From contig NZ_BONX01000044.1 of NCBI RefSeq assembly GCF_016862935.1, forward strand, positions 124,001-188,000: a stretch of 64,000 bases of DNA. The letters are read 5' to 3'. This document shows positions 1 through 9,470 of the stretch, in pieces. This stretch comes from Plantactinospora mayteni. GTDB lineage: Bacteria; Actinomycetota; Actinomycetes; Mycobacteriales; Micromonosporaceae. Under the pieces are notes generated by a model. That model searched no databases. It was not told the origin of the DNA and saw only the letters and a list, made by a program, of their open reading frames with translations. Positions within the stretch are counted from its first letter, which is position 1, and the number at the start of each line of letters is the position of its first letter. The position numbers and the translations under genes were made by a program.

Positions 1-812
1 CGGACCCGACCCAGCAGCGAGTCGGCAAGCGTGCCGTCCTGGCCGCGCTCGCTCATCGCCTTGGTCAGCTCGTAGACGTCGGCCAGGGTGCGGTGCTGCC
101 GGAAGAACCGCGAGTATGACCGGTAGAGCACCGCCAGGGCGGCGCCGAGCGCCACCAGCAGCAGGGCGGACCACCACGTCGTGCGGAGGCAGAGCATGAT
201 GACCAGGCCCACCGCGACGTTGATCGCCGCGGTGATCAGGCCCGGGCCGGAGGAGCGGATCATCTCCCAGCCGGCCGAGGTGTCGTGGATCACCATCATC
301 AGCGCCGCCACCGCGACCAGGGTCATCAGGGTGTGACTGCCGACGGCGGCCGACAGGATGCCCCAGGTCCCCGGCCCGAACCCGCGCATCTCCGGCAGGG
401 CGAGGACGACCAGGCTGGCCAGCGAACTGGCCGCCGCCGCCTTGGCGACGTTGAACCAGAGCTTGGGTTGGGCGAACCGGCGGCGAAGCTGGGCGATCAA
501 CGAGCCCAGGGTGAAGACCAGTACGACGGTCAGCGGCGGCAGCACGAAGAGCGCGAAGAGCAGCGGGATCTCGGTGATGGTGAAGGGAATCGTCTGGCGC
601 CGGATGACGATGTAGAACATCGGCATCTCGGAGGCCAGGACCAGCCCGAGGACCAGGGCGGCGAGCGCCCACTCGCCAGTGGATTCCTTGCTGAGGACGC
701 CGAGCGCGACCGTCAGGACGACGGCGAAAATTCCGAGCGGACCGGTGACCAGCCAGGCATGCTCGGGGGACCGACGTGTCGCGGAAGAGCCCCTAGGCAT
801 GCCACTCCCCAT
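1..812 (-). CDS. Membrane N-terminus of a probable cyclic di-GMP signalling protein (partial)
   Basis: The minus-strand frame starts at ATG 812 (or ATG 800, four codons later) and runs off the window at base 1, so about 270 N-terminal residues are visible. They contain seven or eight hydrophobic segments between about residues 20 and 235, then a charged helical linker beginning RTLADVYELTKAMSERG. In actinomycetes this type of membrane module and linker usually precedes GAF, GGDEF and EAL domains that make or degrade cyclic di-GMP. The catalytic part is outside the window, so the role is inferred from resemblance only. A small membrane-peptide gene ends 54 bases upstream on the same strand, suggesting co-transcription. 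ATG 800 has GGGGAG four bases upstream; ATG 812 has GAGGAG about 13 bases upstream, so the start is unsettled. Confidence 0.6.
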   Translation of the reverse strand, partial: MGSGMPRGSSATRRSPEHAWLVTGPLGIFAVVLTVALGVLSKESTGEWALAALVLGLVLASEMPMFYIVIRRQTIPFTITEIPLLFALFVLPPLTVVLVFTLGSLIAQLRRRFAQPKLWFNVAKAAAASSLASLVVLALPEMRGFGPGTWGILSAAVGSHTLMTLVAVAALMMVIHDTSAGWEMIRSSGPGLITAAINVAVGLVIMLCLRTTWWSALLLVALGAALAVLYRSYSRFFRQHRTLADVYELTKAMSERGQDGTLADSLLGRV

Positions 813-866
813 CTACGGGAGATTGCTCCTCAACTCCGGAAGACCGCTCCGCTACAAGGAGTCTCC

Positions 867-1070
867 CTACCCCCACTCGAAGCCGAAGGTCAGCAGGGCA
901 CTCCCTGGAGTGGTGACCTGCGTGCTGTCGCCGGACAGTTGGTCGGAGGCCGTGACGCCGCCCCGCTCCGACCAGCCGGCCGCGCCCACGCTCACGGCGA
1001 AACCGCCGACGGCGAGCACGGCGAGCACAAGAAGAGAGCCTACGATCCGGCCCAACCTCCATGCAGGCAT
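867..1070 (-). CDS. Small single-pass membrane or secreted peptide (67 aa)
   Basis: The start is ATG 1070, chosen because GGGAG lies six bases upstream; a longer frame reaching 1226 has no such site. The 67-residue product has a basic start (MPAWRLGR), one hydrophobic stretch at about residues 9-31, and a polar Ser/Thr-rich C-terminus ending GFEWG. It could be a membrane-anchored small protein or an exported peptide; no family is recognised. It lies 54 bases upstream of the membrane signalling protein on the same strand, so the two probably form one transcript. Confidence 0.55.
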   Translation of the reverse strand: MPAWRLGRIVGSLLVLAVLAVGGFAVSVGAAGWSERGGVTASDQLSGDSTQVTTPGSALLTFGFEWG

Positions 1071-1371
1071 TGGTTGCTCCCGTCGAGATGGTGAGTTGAA
1101 AGCTAGATGTTCCATGATGGTGCCACAGTCCGGGGAACCGGCAAAGCCATCGGAAGAGCGACCAGCCGGGGATCGGCAAAGTCTAACCGTTCGGTAGCTA
1201 GAACTCCCCCGCCCGGCTGCAAGCATCTCACAGGCAAATGGCCGACATGATTCACTCAGCGCTCAATAAGACTCACCGCACGTACGCGATCAGGCGCACC
1301 AAATGCCATCGTAGGTAGATTCCGCTCAAATCACTTCAACAGCAGGAGTCTGACCATTCCGGACGGAGTCC

Positions 1372-1396
1372 GCCCGAGCCGGGCACTCTCTCGGGC
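1372..1396 (-). terminator. Possible hairpin downstream of the TetR gene
   Basis: A seven-base stem (GCCCGAG at 1372-1378 with CTCGGGC at 1390-1396) and an 11-base loop lie about 75 bases beyond the minus-strand TetR stop. No T-run follows, so this is weak support for a terminator. The rest of 1227-1469 shows no gene. Confidence 0.3.
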
Positions 1397-1469
1397 AAGC
1401 AGCCGGGGCACACCCGGCCGCGTCCGTCGCTCTGCGTTACCAAGGATTCGACCGGTCCACCCCGGATGT

Positions 1470-2126
1470 TCATGCGCTTCCGGCTGCCGCGACCGGCAGG
1501 TGACCACGTTCCGCGAAGGCGCCGGCACGGGCGGCGAGGAGCGCGCTCCGGGCGGCCTCGGCGGCGATCCGCGCGCCGGGGGCGGACCGCAGCAGTACCA
1601 GCTCGTGGTAGAGCGGTGCGGTGGCGGCGACGAGCAGCCGCCGGCTGTCGGTTTCCGGCGGGACCTCGCCGCGGCGTACGGCTCGGTGCACGATGACGGC
1701 GCAGCGGTCGTACCGGTCGGCCCAGAAGGAGCGGAGCGCGTCCGCGGCCGGCGCCGAACGGAACGACGCGGCGATCAGCGCCGTCGTGACCGGGGGTTCG
1801 GCGGTCAGTGCCGCGTACACCTCGGAGTTGAGGGCGTGCAGGTCGCCCTCCAGTGAACCGGTGTCGGGTGGTCGCCAATCGTCGTCGGTGGCCTCGGCGA
1901 GTACGTCGGCGAGCAGCCCCCCGACGTCGCGCCAGCGCCGGTAGACCGTGGTGCGGTGCACCCCCGACCGCTCCGCCACGGCGTCGATGCCGAGCGCCTC
2001 GTAGCCGTACTCGACCAGGTGGGTTCGGACCGCGTCGAGCACCCGGCGGCGGACCTCGGCACTGCGCCCACCGGGGCGGCGGACGGGCCCGGTGTCGGAA
2101 TCGGTTGGCGGTCGGGCCGGCGACAT
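1470..2126 (-). CDS. TetR/AcrR family transcriptional regulator
   Basis: The 218-residue product has the TetR helix-turn-helix at about residues 25-70, including IDAVAERSGVHRTTVYRRW, followed by a variable helical ligand-binding domain with a YHELVL segment near residue 175. It is transcribed away from the ABC-F gene, 128 bases from that gene's start, and a partial 24-base dyad (2136-2159) sits just upstream of its own ATG. The simplest reading is that it represses itself and the divergent resistance genes until an inducer, possibly an antibiotic, binds. The inducer is not known. The start at 2126 is the first ATG of the frame; no strong ribosome site is visible. Confidence 0.85.
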   Translation of the reverse strand: MSPARPPTDSDTGPVRRPGGRSAEVRRRVLDAVRTHLVEYGYEALGIDAVAERSGVHRTTVYRRWRDVGGLLADVLAEATDDDWRPPDTGSLEGDLHALNSEVYAALTAEPPVTTALIAASFRSAPAADALRSFWADRYDRCAVIVHRAVRRGEVPPETDSRRLLVAATAPLYHELVLLRSAPGARIAAEAARSALLAARAGAFAERGHLPVAAAGSA

Positions 2127-2135
2127 GGCACCATC

Positions 2136-2159
2136 TTACTGCTACATCCGTAGACTTAA
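2136..2159. promoter_or_regulatory. Candidate TetR operator (24-bp dyad)
   Basis: An imperfect palindrome is centred between 2147 and 2148. The inner arms CTAC and GTAG flank ATCC, the outermost TTA and TAA also match, and seven of ten arm positions pair. It sits 10 bases upstream of the TetR ATG and about 95 bases upstream of the ABC-F gene, the expected place for an operator controlling both. Binding is inferred from position and symmetry only. Confidence 0.45.
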
Positions 2160-2254
2160 GGTAGGCACCAGTCCGATGATCAGGTGAGCGCCACCCCGCG
2201 TCCCGAGCCGCCGCACGACCGGTGGCTGATCCGCCGACGACCGGAGTCGCTCCC

Positions 2255-3889
<1,635 letters not shown>

Positions 3890-3997
3890 TTGCGAACCCC
3901 CGGTGGTGGCGATCAGCAGGGCTGGCGGCGTCGCCGTTGGGCAGCTTCGCGATTTCGGGTGCTGCCGGCAGCTCGAATTCTAAAGAAAGGAAACTTA

Positions 3998-4897
3998 ATG
4001 ACTTCCCCGCGCCATCCGTCGGTCCGGGAGTTTCCGATAGCCGATTCCACCGCCGGCCCGTACGGCGTAGCTATCGGGCCGGACGGCGCAATATGGGTCA
4101 CCCTGGTGCATGCCGGGGAAATCGTCCGAATGACCGCTGACGGGGAGGTACGGCGTTACCAACTCGACGAATCGGCGAGCGGACCCTCCGTCATTACGGC
4201 CGGATCGGACGGTGCACTCTGGTTCACCCGGTTCCGGGACCACCGGATCGGCCGGCTGTCGCTCTCCGGGCAGGTCAGCTCGTATCCGATCCCGTCGCCG
4301 GCCGGCGGCCCGTACGGGATCACGGCCGGGCCGGACGGTGCGCTCTGGTTCACCGAGATGAACAGCGATCGGATCGGCCGGATCGCTGTCGACGGCACGA
4401 TCGAGGAGTTTCCGCTGCCCGAGGCGGGCGGCTACCCCTCGATGATCACCGCCGGTGGCGACGGGGCGCTCTGGTTCACGCTCAACCAGGCGAACGCGGT
4501 CGGCCGGATCGATCTCGACGGCGAGGTCACCCTGTACCCGCTGCCGACGGCTGGCGCCGGACCGGTCGGCATCGCGGCCGGAGCGGCCGGCGGAGCTTGT
4601 TTTGTCGAGATCGCGGCCGGGCAACTCGGTCGGATCACCCCGGACGGGCGGATCATCGAGATCCCGCTGCCGGACCGGGCCGCCCGGCCACACGCGATCG
4701 CCGCCAGGCCGGAGGACGGAAGCTACTGGTTCACCGAGTGGGGCGCCAACCGCGTCGGGCAGCTCGGCCCGGACGGCACGATCCGGGAGTACGACCTGCC
4801 GACGCCGAAGTCGGAGCCGCATGGGATCGCGGTCGGTCCGGACGGGGTGGTCTGGGTCGCCCTGGAGATCGGTGCGGTGGCGCGGCTGGCGTGGTGA
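3998..4897 (+). CDS. vgb: Virginiamycin B (streptogramin B) lyase
   Basis: The 299-residue protein matches the length of staphylococcal Vgb and is a seven-bladed propeller of repeats such as GPDGALWFTE and GPYGITAGP. Vgb opens the cyclic depsipeptide of type B streptogramins by an elimination reaction that needs Mg2+. The residues known in the family are all in place: His232 in RPHAI, Glu273 and His275 in SEPHGI, and Glu290 in VALEIG, with the family spacing. Start ATG 3998 has AAAGGA about six bases upstream; an in-frame TTG at 3890 lacks support. It follows the ABC-F gene by 108 bases on the same strand, so both may be co-expressed. Some Vgb-like proteins in soil bacteria have unproven substrates, but the intact catalytic set makes lyase activity likely. 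Confidence 0.88.
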   Translation: MTSPRHPSVREFPIADSTAGPYGVAIGPDGAIWVTLVHAGEIVRMTADGEVRRYQLDESASGPSVITAGSDGALWFTRFRDHRIGRLSLSGQVSSYPIPSPAGGPYGITAGPDGALWFTEMNSDRIGRIAVDGTIEEFPLPEAGGYPSMITAGGDGALWFTLNQANAVGRIDLDGEVTLYPLPTAGAGPVGIAAGAAGGACFVEIAAGQLGRITPDGRIIEIPLPDRAARPHAIAARPEDGSYWFTEWGANRVGQLGPDGTIREYDLPTPKSEPHGIAVGPDGVVWVALEIGAVARLAW

Positions 4898-4910
4898 GCG
4901 GGGTCGCGTC

Positions 4911-4940
4911 GGTGCGTCCGGCTTCGGTGCGTCCGGCTTC
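4911..4940. repeat. Tandem 15-bp repeat just after vgb
   Basis: GGTGCGTCCGGCTTC occurs twice in direct succession (4911-4925, 4926-4940), with a third partial GGTGTCC following. It begins 13 bases after the vgb stop codon and is one of several 3'-end repeats in this window. Confidence 0.8.
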
Positions 4941-5028
4941 GGTGTCCCGGCTACCCGGGCGGTTCGGTGGTGGGATCGGCCGCCGGGGAGCGGATGCCAG
5001 CCGCCCGTCGCCGGAAACGCCGACGGAC

Positions 5029-5190
5029 TCAGCGCCGCTGGCTGACCTGACGGCGGCGGTCGGCGTCCTCGATCGCGTGGCGTACCGCCAGCCGGACGAC
5101 CCAGTACAGCGCCACGAGCATGACCACTGCGAGCGCGAGGTACACGGTCAGGACGAACAGCAACGCGGGGATCTGGTCGGCGGAAACCAT
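5029..5190 (-). CDS. Small single-pass membrane protein (53 aa)
   Basis: This short frame runs from ATG 5190 to a TGA at 5031-5029. The product begins MVSADQIPALLF, has one long hydrophobic helix at about residues 9-34, then an amphipathic basic tail (RLAVRHAIEDADRRRQ). Codon third positions are strongly G/C, as in real genes here. There is no clear ribosome site, so the support is codon use and protein character. No family or function is recognised. Confidence 0.5.
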   Translation of the reverse strand: MVSADQIPALLFVLTVYLALAVVMLVALYWVVRLAVRHAIEDADRRRQVSQRR

Positions 5191-5407
5191 GCACAGACGC
5201 TAGGCCAGCCGTGCCGTTGGTGCCGCCTCGCGATTGAGCCGGACGCGACACAGCCGTGTCTGCCGGGCCAGCCCCGACCCTGCGCCGCTCGCGCCGGCTG
5301 CCCTCGGTTCCAGGTGCTGGCCGGCGGGAACGGGCTGGTGGTACTGGCCGAGTCGGGGCCCCGACGTGCCGGTTTGGCTGCGGGACCGTGGTGTGTCGGA
5401 GGGGAGT

Positions 5408-5440
5408 CTCAGGCGGCGAGGCGGGTGCTCAGCCGGCGAG
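5408..5440. repeat. Weak 20-bp direct repeat at the cadD 3' end
   Basis: CTCAGGCGGCGAG (5408-5420) and CTCAGCCGGCGAG (5428-5440) are spaced 20 bases apart. The second copy contains the stop codon of the minus-strand CadD gene. It is short enough to be chance, but it matches the pattern seen at other gene ends here. Confidence 0.4.
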
Positions 5441-6037
5441 CCGACCGAGTACGCCGGACTCGGCCACGATCACCGCGCCGATCGACATGAAGACGACGGG
5501 CACGATCCAGTGCCCGAAGCGCTGGACAACCTCGATGACCTTCTTGTGCGAGCCGAGCCAGGACCCGGCCAGACACCAGGCCGCGACCCCGACGGCGAAG
5601 ACCGCCACGGTGACCAGGCTGTCGGTGACCCCGATGGTGCGGAACAACGGCGTGTAGACGGAGATGTTGTCCGCCCCGTTCGCCACGGTCACCCCCAGCA
5701 CCGAGAACAGCCCGGTGGCGACGGCGGGTGCCGGTGGCTCGGCGTCGCCACGGGCTCGGATCGCCGCGACGAGCCCCTTGACCCCGAGAGCGAACGGGAC
5801 CAGGCCCAACAGCCCCACCCACTGGTCGGGCACGATCGTCAGGCCGAGAGCGGTCACGGCGGAGATGACGACGAGGACACCGATCCCGGCGTACTGGCCG
5901 GCCCAGATCTGCCACGGCCGGGGCTTACCGGCCGCCCGGGCGGAGAGGAAGAGCACGGTGAGCACGATGATGTCGTCGACGTTCGTACCGGCGAACACCC
6001 CGATCGCCGCGACCAGGGTCCCGACAAGATCTCCCAC
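5429..6037 (-). CDS. CadD family cadmium resistance transporter-like protein
   Basis: From GTG 6037 the product is 202 residues, close to the usual CadD length of about 205; an upstream extension to 6169 is not hydrophobic and is unlikely to be translated. The protein has five or six membrane segments and the family signatures near the start (GVFAGTNVDDIIVLTVLF) and in the middle (VTVANGADNISVYTPLF), a two-fold repeated layout typical of CadD/LysE-type exporters. Family members are linked to cadmium or other cation resistance. The actual substrate here is not known. It stands alone on the minus strand with no ArsR/CadC regulator beside it. Confidence 0.8.
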   Translation of the reverse strand: MGDLVGTLVAAIGVFAGTNVDDIIVLTVLFLSARAAGKPRPWQIWAGQYAGIGVLVVISAVTALGLTIVPDQWVGLLGLVPFALGVKGLVAAIRARGDAEPPAPAVATGLFSVLGVTVANGADNISVYTPLFRTIGVTDSLVTVAVFAVGVAAWCLAGSWLGSHKKVIEVVQRFGHWIVPVVFMSIGAVIVAESGVLGRLAG

Positions 6038-6335
6038 CCGAGGGACTGTACGGGCCGGCGAGGCCCAAGCGGCGCAGACGGTCGCCGCGACGGGCTCGGT
6101 TATCGGCGGTCCCCGTGCACGATGCGCGCCGGGGGCGACAAGATCGACCCGCCCACTGTCTACCCACAACTTGCTGTGGAGCTCCGGACTCGACTGGACG
6201 GGCCGGGACCAAACAAGATCAACCCTTCACCCGACAGGGCATCTCTGCCCCTTACTGGTCAACTTCTCCGCGTGTCGTCCGAGACGCCTCCAGACAGGCT
6301 CACCAGAGTGGCAGTCGTACCTCCGCCACACTGGT
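6038..6335. other. Intergenic region without a recognisable gene
   Basis: This stretch lies upstream of cadD and downstream of the secreted-protein terminator. Codon bias is absent in all frames. Only a small CCACA/TGTGG hairpin is seen. It presumably contains the cadD promoter, which I cannot place. Confidence 0.5.
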
Positions 6336-6366
6336 GAGGGGCCGGCCCCACTGGGACCGGCCCCTC
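6336..6366 (-). terminator. Terminator of the small secreted protein gene
   Basis: A perfect ten-base stem, GAGGGGCCGG (6336-6345) with CCGGCCCCTC (6357-6366), and an 11-base loop lie 15 bases after the minus-strand gene ending at 6381. No T-run follows, which is common for actinomycete terminators. Confidence 0.75.
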
Positions 6367-6380
6367 GTCGCATGCGCCCG

Positions 6381-6791
6381 TCAGTTCACGTTCGCCCAGT
6401 ATGCGGTGTCTCCGTAACTCCCAGGGTTATCGTCGTTGTCCAACCAGATGGTGAACCTGAACACGTTGCCCTCACGCAGGTCGTACGGGCTGCCGAACGA
6501 TGCCCGAGTCTCGATGCAGTTGCCGTTGCCGCCGACGCTCAATTCGTACTTGTGAAGGCTCTGGGTGTTGTCGTCGACATCCAAATAGACCTTCCACCCG
6601 TCGGCCTCGATGTCGCAGAGCTGCACGACGTCACCGTCGGCGCGGAACCGGACGACCCCGCCCGGGTCGGCGTCATCGGTGTACATCCACTCGTCCCACG
6701 TGGCGGCGGACGCCGGGGCCGCGAACGTCAGGGACGCGGCGGCGGCGAGCGCGGCTGCGGCCAGACCGGACAGGATGCGTCGAGATTTCAT
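6381..6791 (-). CDS. Small secreted protein of unknown function (136 aa)
   Basis: The product opens with a clear signal peptide (MKSRRILSGL, an Ala-rich core, then APASA at about residue 29), leaving a mature protein of about 107 residues. The mature part is acidic, with two cysteines (in LCDIEADG and NCIETR) that could form a disulphide, and aromatic segments such as TIWLDNDDNPGSYGD. The ATG at 6791 has AAGGGA five bases upstream. A strong hairpin follows the stop. It may be a small beta-sandwich exoprotein, but I recognise no family. Confidence 0.8.
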   Translation of the reverse strand: MKSRRILSGLAAAALAAAASLTFAAPASAATWDEWMYTDDADPGGVVRFRADGDVVQLCDIEADGWKVYLDVDDNTQSLHKYELSVGGNGNCIETRASFGSPYDLREGNVFRFTIWLDNDDNPGSYGDTAYWANVN

Positions 6792-7032
6792 GAGTTCCCT
6801 TCCCGATGATCAACAGGTTGATCCGCGCTAGGACCGGGCCCGCACACACGGACCCGCGCCTCAGCTGCGGATATCCGCACCGGGAGCACGCTATGACCCG
6901 GCATCCGGCAGGAGCCACCGTGCACGGTGCTCAGATTCCTCATCGGGCTGTGCGTGGTGCACTCTCCCGGCGCGGAGGACGCGGACAGCAGCCGCAGCTA
7001 GACGGAGCAAGATCGAGGGAGACTCACGGAAG

Positions 7033-7073
7033 AGGCCCCTGACCGGCGTTCGCACTGGTCAGGGGCCTTCTTT
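7033..7073. terminator. Strong hairpin next to tRNA-Tyr
   Basis: A perfect 12-base stem, AGGCCCCTGACC (7033-7044) with GGTCAGGGGCCT (7057-7068), has a 12-base loop. On the plus strand it is followed by TTCTTT; on the minus strand it lies eight bases after the tRNA 3' end. With no plus-strand gene ending here, its most likely job is to end the tRNA-Tyr transcript. Confidence 0.75.
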
Positions 7074-7080
7074 GTGCACC

Positions 7081-7164
7081 TGGTGGCGGGTAGAGGATTC
7101 GAACCTCTGTAGCTTTCGCGACGGATTTACAGTCCGCTCCCATTGGCCGCTCGGGCAACCCGCC
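7081..7164 (-). tRNA. tRNA-Tyr (anticodon GUA)
   Basis: The minus strand reads as a complete class II tRNA of 84 bases. The acceptor stem GGCGGG pairs with CCCGCC, the anticodon loop is CTGTAAA (anticodon GTA), the long variable arm is typical of bacterial tRNA-Tyr, the T arm is GAGG-TTCGAAT-CCTC, and the discriminator A is followed by an encoded CCA (7083-7081). It stands alone with its own terminator-like hairpin downstream. Confidence 0.97.
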
Positions 7165-7309
7165 AGGGCGTGCCGCCACGTGTAACGCGGCAGCGGAAGC
7201 AAGGATAGCGGTTACATCGGGCCGCCGCGCAAGCGGGTACCGTCGGCATGTCGTACCGCCGCCCGGCGGCCCGGTACACCTTCATGTCGTCCACAGCAGG
7301 AGCGGAATC

Positions 7310-7804
7310 ATGGCAGCCAACCCGTCGTTCGACATCGTCAGCAAGGTCGATCGGCAGGAGATCGACAACGCCCTCCGGCAGACCGAGAAGGAGCTCTCGA
7401 CCCGCTTCGACTTCCGGGGTACCGGCGCCGACATCTCCTGGTCGGGCGAGGAGGGGGTCAGTCTCCAGGCCGAGACGGAGGAGCGGGTCAAGGCGGCCCT
7501 GGAGGTCTTCAAGGAGAAGCTGGTCAAGCGAAACATCTCGCTGAAGTCGCTGGACGCCGGCGAGGCGCGCCCCTCGGGCAAGGTCCACAAGATCGACTGC
7601 AAGATCATCCAGGGCATCGACTCGGACAAGGCCAAGGCGATCAGCAAGAAGATCCGCGACGAGGGGCCGAAGGGCGTACAGGCGCAGATCCAGGGCGACC
7701 AACTCCGGGTGACCGGCAAGAAGAAGGACGACCTCCAGACAGTGATCTCCCTGCTCAAGAGCGAGGACTTCGGCGTCGCCCTCCAGTTCACGAACTACCG
7801 GTGA
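7310..7804 (+). CDS. YajQ family nucleotide-binding protein (DUF520)
   Basis: The 164-residue protein is a full-length YajQ: it starts [18 protein letters not shown], has TRFDFRG and the C-terminal QFTNYR, all family hallmarks, and consists of two ferredoxin-like domains. YajQ proteins bind nucleotides; in Xanthomonas a member is a cyclic di-GMP receptor acting with a LysR regulator. Whether it binds cyclic di-GMP in this organism is unknown, though a putative cyclic di-GMP enzyme lies 6.5 kb away. ATG 7310 has AGGAG seven bases upstream. It is soluble and monocistronic. Confidence 0.92.
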   Translation: MAANPSFDIVSKVDRQEIDNALRQTEKELSTRFDFRGTGADISWSGEEGVSLQAETEERVKAALEVFKEKLVKRNISLKSLDAGEARPSGKVHKIDCKIIQGIDSDKAKAISKKIRDEGPKGVQAQIQGDQLRVTGKKKDDLQTVISLLKSEDFGVALQFTNYR

Positions 7805-7908
7805 CGTCCGCCCGATCCGTGCCCGTGACCAGCGGCGAAGCACTCCGCCACAACCGCGGGCACCGATCGGGACCAACCAGCGCCAGCAAGCCGCTGAAAC
7901 GGTCGGCG

Positions 7909-9177
7909 CTACGTGGGATCGGTGGCGAGCGCCTGCTCCAGGCGTACCTCGGCCAGGGCTTCGGCGCGGGCGATCGAGCCGGTGGGTAGCGCCGCGACCA
8001 CCGCGGCGGCTGCCACCGCCGCACCGGCGAAGATGAAGGCCCAGGGTACGCCGACCTGGTCGGCCAGTACGCCGGCCACCGCACCGCCGGCCGCGCTGGC
8101 CCCGACCGCCACGGTGACCACCCAGGTGTACGACTCGTTCAGCATGCTCACCGGGGAGATCCGGCCGACCATGGTGTTCTCCACGGTCAGTGCGGGGGCG
8201 ATGGTGGCCCCGCCGACCACCAGCGCCACGCCGAGCGCGATCGGGCCGGGCATCACCGCGAAGACGACGAAGGTGGCCGCGAGCAGGCCGAGGAGCTGCC
8301 CGAACTGACGGGCGGCGTTCCGCGCCGGCTTGCGGGTGCCGAACCAGAGGCCGCCGAGCGCGCTGCCGGTCCCCCACATCGCCAGCAGTACGCCGGCCAC
8401 GCTCTCGGCGTCGACCGGATCGTGCGCGGAGGCGTACGCCGGCACGGCCACCCCGGCGGCGCCGAACGCGATGCCGAGGCCCGCCACGCAGAACAGCAGC
8501 GCCGGGAATCCACTGACCCGCAACGGGCCGAGCCCCTTGGCGTGGCTGCCCCGGGGATGGGGCCGCCAGCCTCGCATCACCCGGCCGAGTGCCACGATCG
8601 TGGTGCCGACCAGGGTCACCACGGCGGCCCCGAGCAGCGCCGATCCGGCGTCGGCCAGCAGGACGAAGGCCGCGACCAGCAGCGGGCCGACCACGAAGAC
8701 CACCTCGAAGAGCGTGGTCTCGGCGGCGAGTGCGGTGTTGCGCAGGGCGTACCGGCCGGAGGCGGGGTCGGTGAGGTCGTTCCAGGCACCCCGGATCGCG
8801 GCGGTCAACGGCGGGTACGTCGCTCCGGCCACCGCCGACGCGGTGAAGATCAACGCCAGTGCGTCCGAGCCGGCGCGGCTGGCGAGCAGCAGCCCGACCA
8901 GGGCCACCGGGTGCGCCACGCCGGTGACCAGCAGCACGGGGCTCGGCCCGACCCGGTCGGCGATCCGGCCGGCGACCGGGCTGAGCGCGGCACCGGCGAG
9001 CGCGTAGACGCCGCCGGCCACGGCGGCCAGGGCGTACCGGTCGGTGACCTGCTCGACGACCATCAACAGCGCCAGCGGGGTCATGCCGATGCCGAGCCGG
9101 CCGACTATGCCGGCGATCAGCAGCATCGGCGCTCCGGGAATCCGCCACACTCCCAGGTACTGCCGCAGCGCGGTCAC
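7909..9177 (-). CDS. MFS transporter, probable drug or metabolite exporter
   Basis: The 422-residue protein has about 12 membrane segments and the MFS loop motif between helices 2 and 3 (GRIADRVGPSPVLL). The central cytoplasmic loop (MRGWRPHPRGSHAKG, about residues 225-240) separates two six-helix halves. The GTG at 9177 is chosen because AGGAGG lies nine bases upstream. The acidic, Ala-rich tail is cytosolic. The substrate cannot be inferred, and no regulator gene is adjacent. It is convergent with yajQ, leaving about 100 bases between the two stops. Confidence 0.85.
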   Translation of the reverse strand: MTALRQYLGVWRIPGAPMLLIAGIVGRLGIGMTPLALLMVVEQVTDRYALAAVAGGVYALAGAALSPVAGRIADRVGPSPVLLVTGVAHPVALVGLLLASRAGSDALALIFTASAVAGATYPPLTAAIRGAWNDLTDPASGRYALRNTALAAETTLFEVVFVVGPLLVAAFVLLADAGSALLGAAVVTLVGTTIVALGRVMRGWRPHPRGSHAKGLGPLRVSGFPALLFCVAGLGIAFGAAGVAVPAYASAHDPVDAESVAGVLLAMWGTGSALGGLWFGTRKPARNAARQFGQLLGLLAATFVVFAVMPGPIALGVALVVGGATIAPALTVENTMVGRISPVSMLNESYTWVVTVAVGASAAGGAVAGVLADQVGVPWAFIFAGAAVAAAAVVAALPTGSIARAEALAEVRLEQALATDPT

Positions 9178-9389
9178 GGGTCCGAACCTCCTCGGGTCGT
9201 CGGTCGTCGAAGCCAGGCCGTCGAAGCCAGGCCGTCGCCAGTCGGCGCCAGTCGGCGACTGTAACGAGTGGGTGACCTTCCGACCCTAACGTGGCCAGAC
9301 CTCGCGTTGAACCCGATTAGCTGGACATCACGATCTTGGGGCTTCGACGCACCGGGGTCGGGACGAGCCCGGACTGACCCGACACGAAT

Positions 9390-9422
9390 CGGCCCCGGCT
9401 CCCACTCGGGGAACCGGGGCCG
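9390..9422 (-). terminator. Terminator of htpX
   Basis: A nine-base stem, CGGCCCCGG (9390-9398) with CCGGGGCCG (9414-9422), lies about 50 bases after the htpX stop on the minus strand. It falls in the 293-base gap between htpX and the MFS gene, which otherwise shows nothing. Confidence 0.6.
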
Positions 9423-9470
9423 GTCGCTGGTTGGCCTGGCTGGCGGGTCGTCCCGCCCGCGCCGTCGCCG

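Noticed and set aside
285-1094. Long plus-strand frame
   Set aside because: It is rich in Arg/Gly/Gln/Asp and overlaps the minus-strand membrane-protein and peptide genes; the minus strand has membrane helices and third-position G/C bias.
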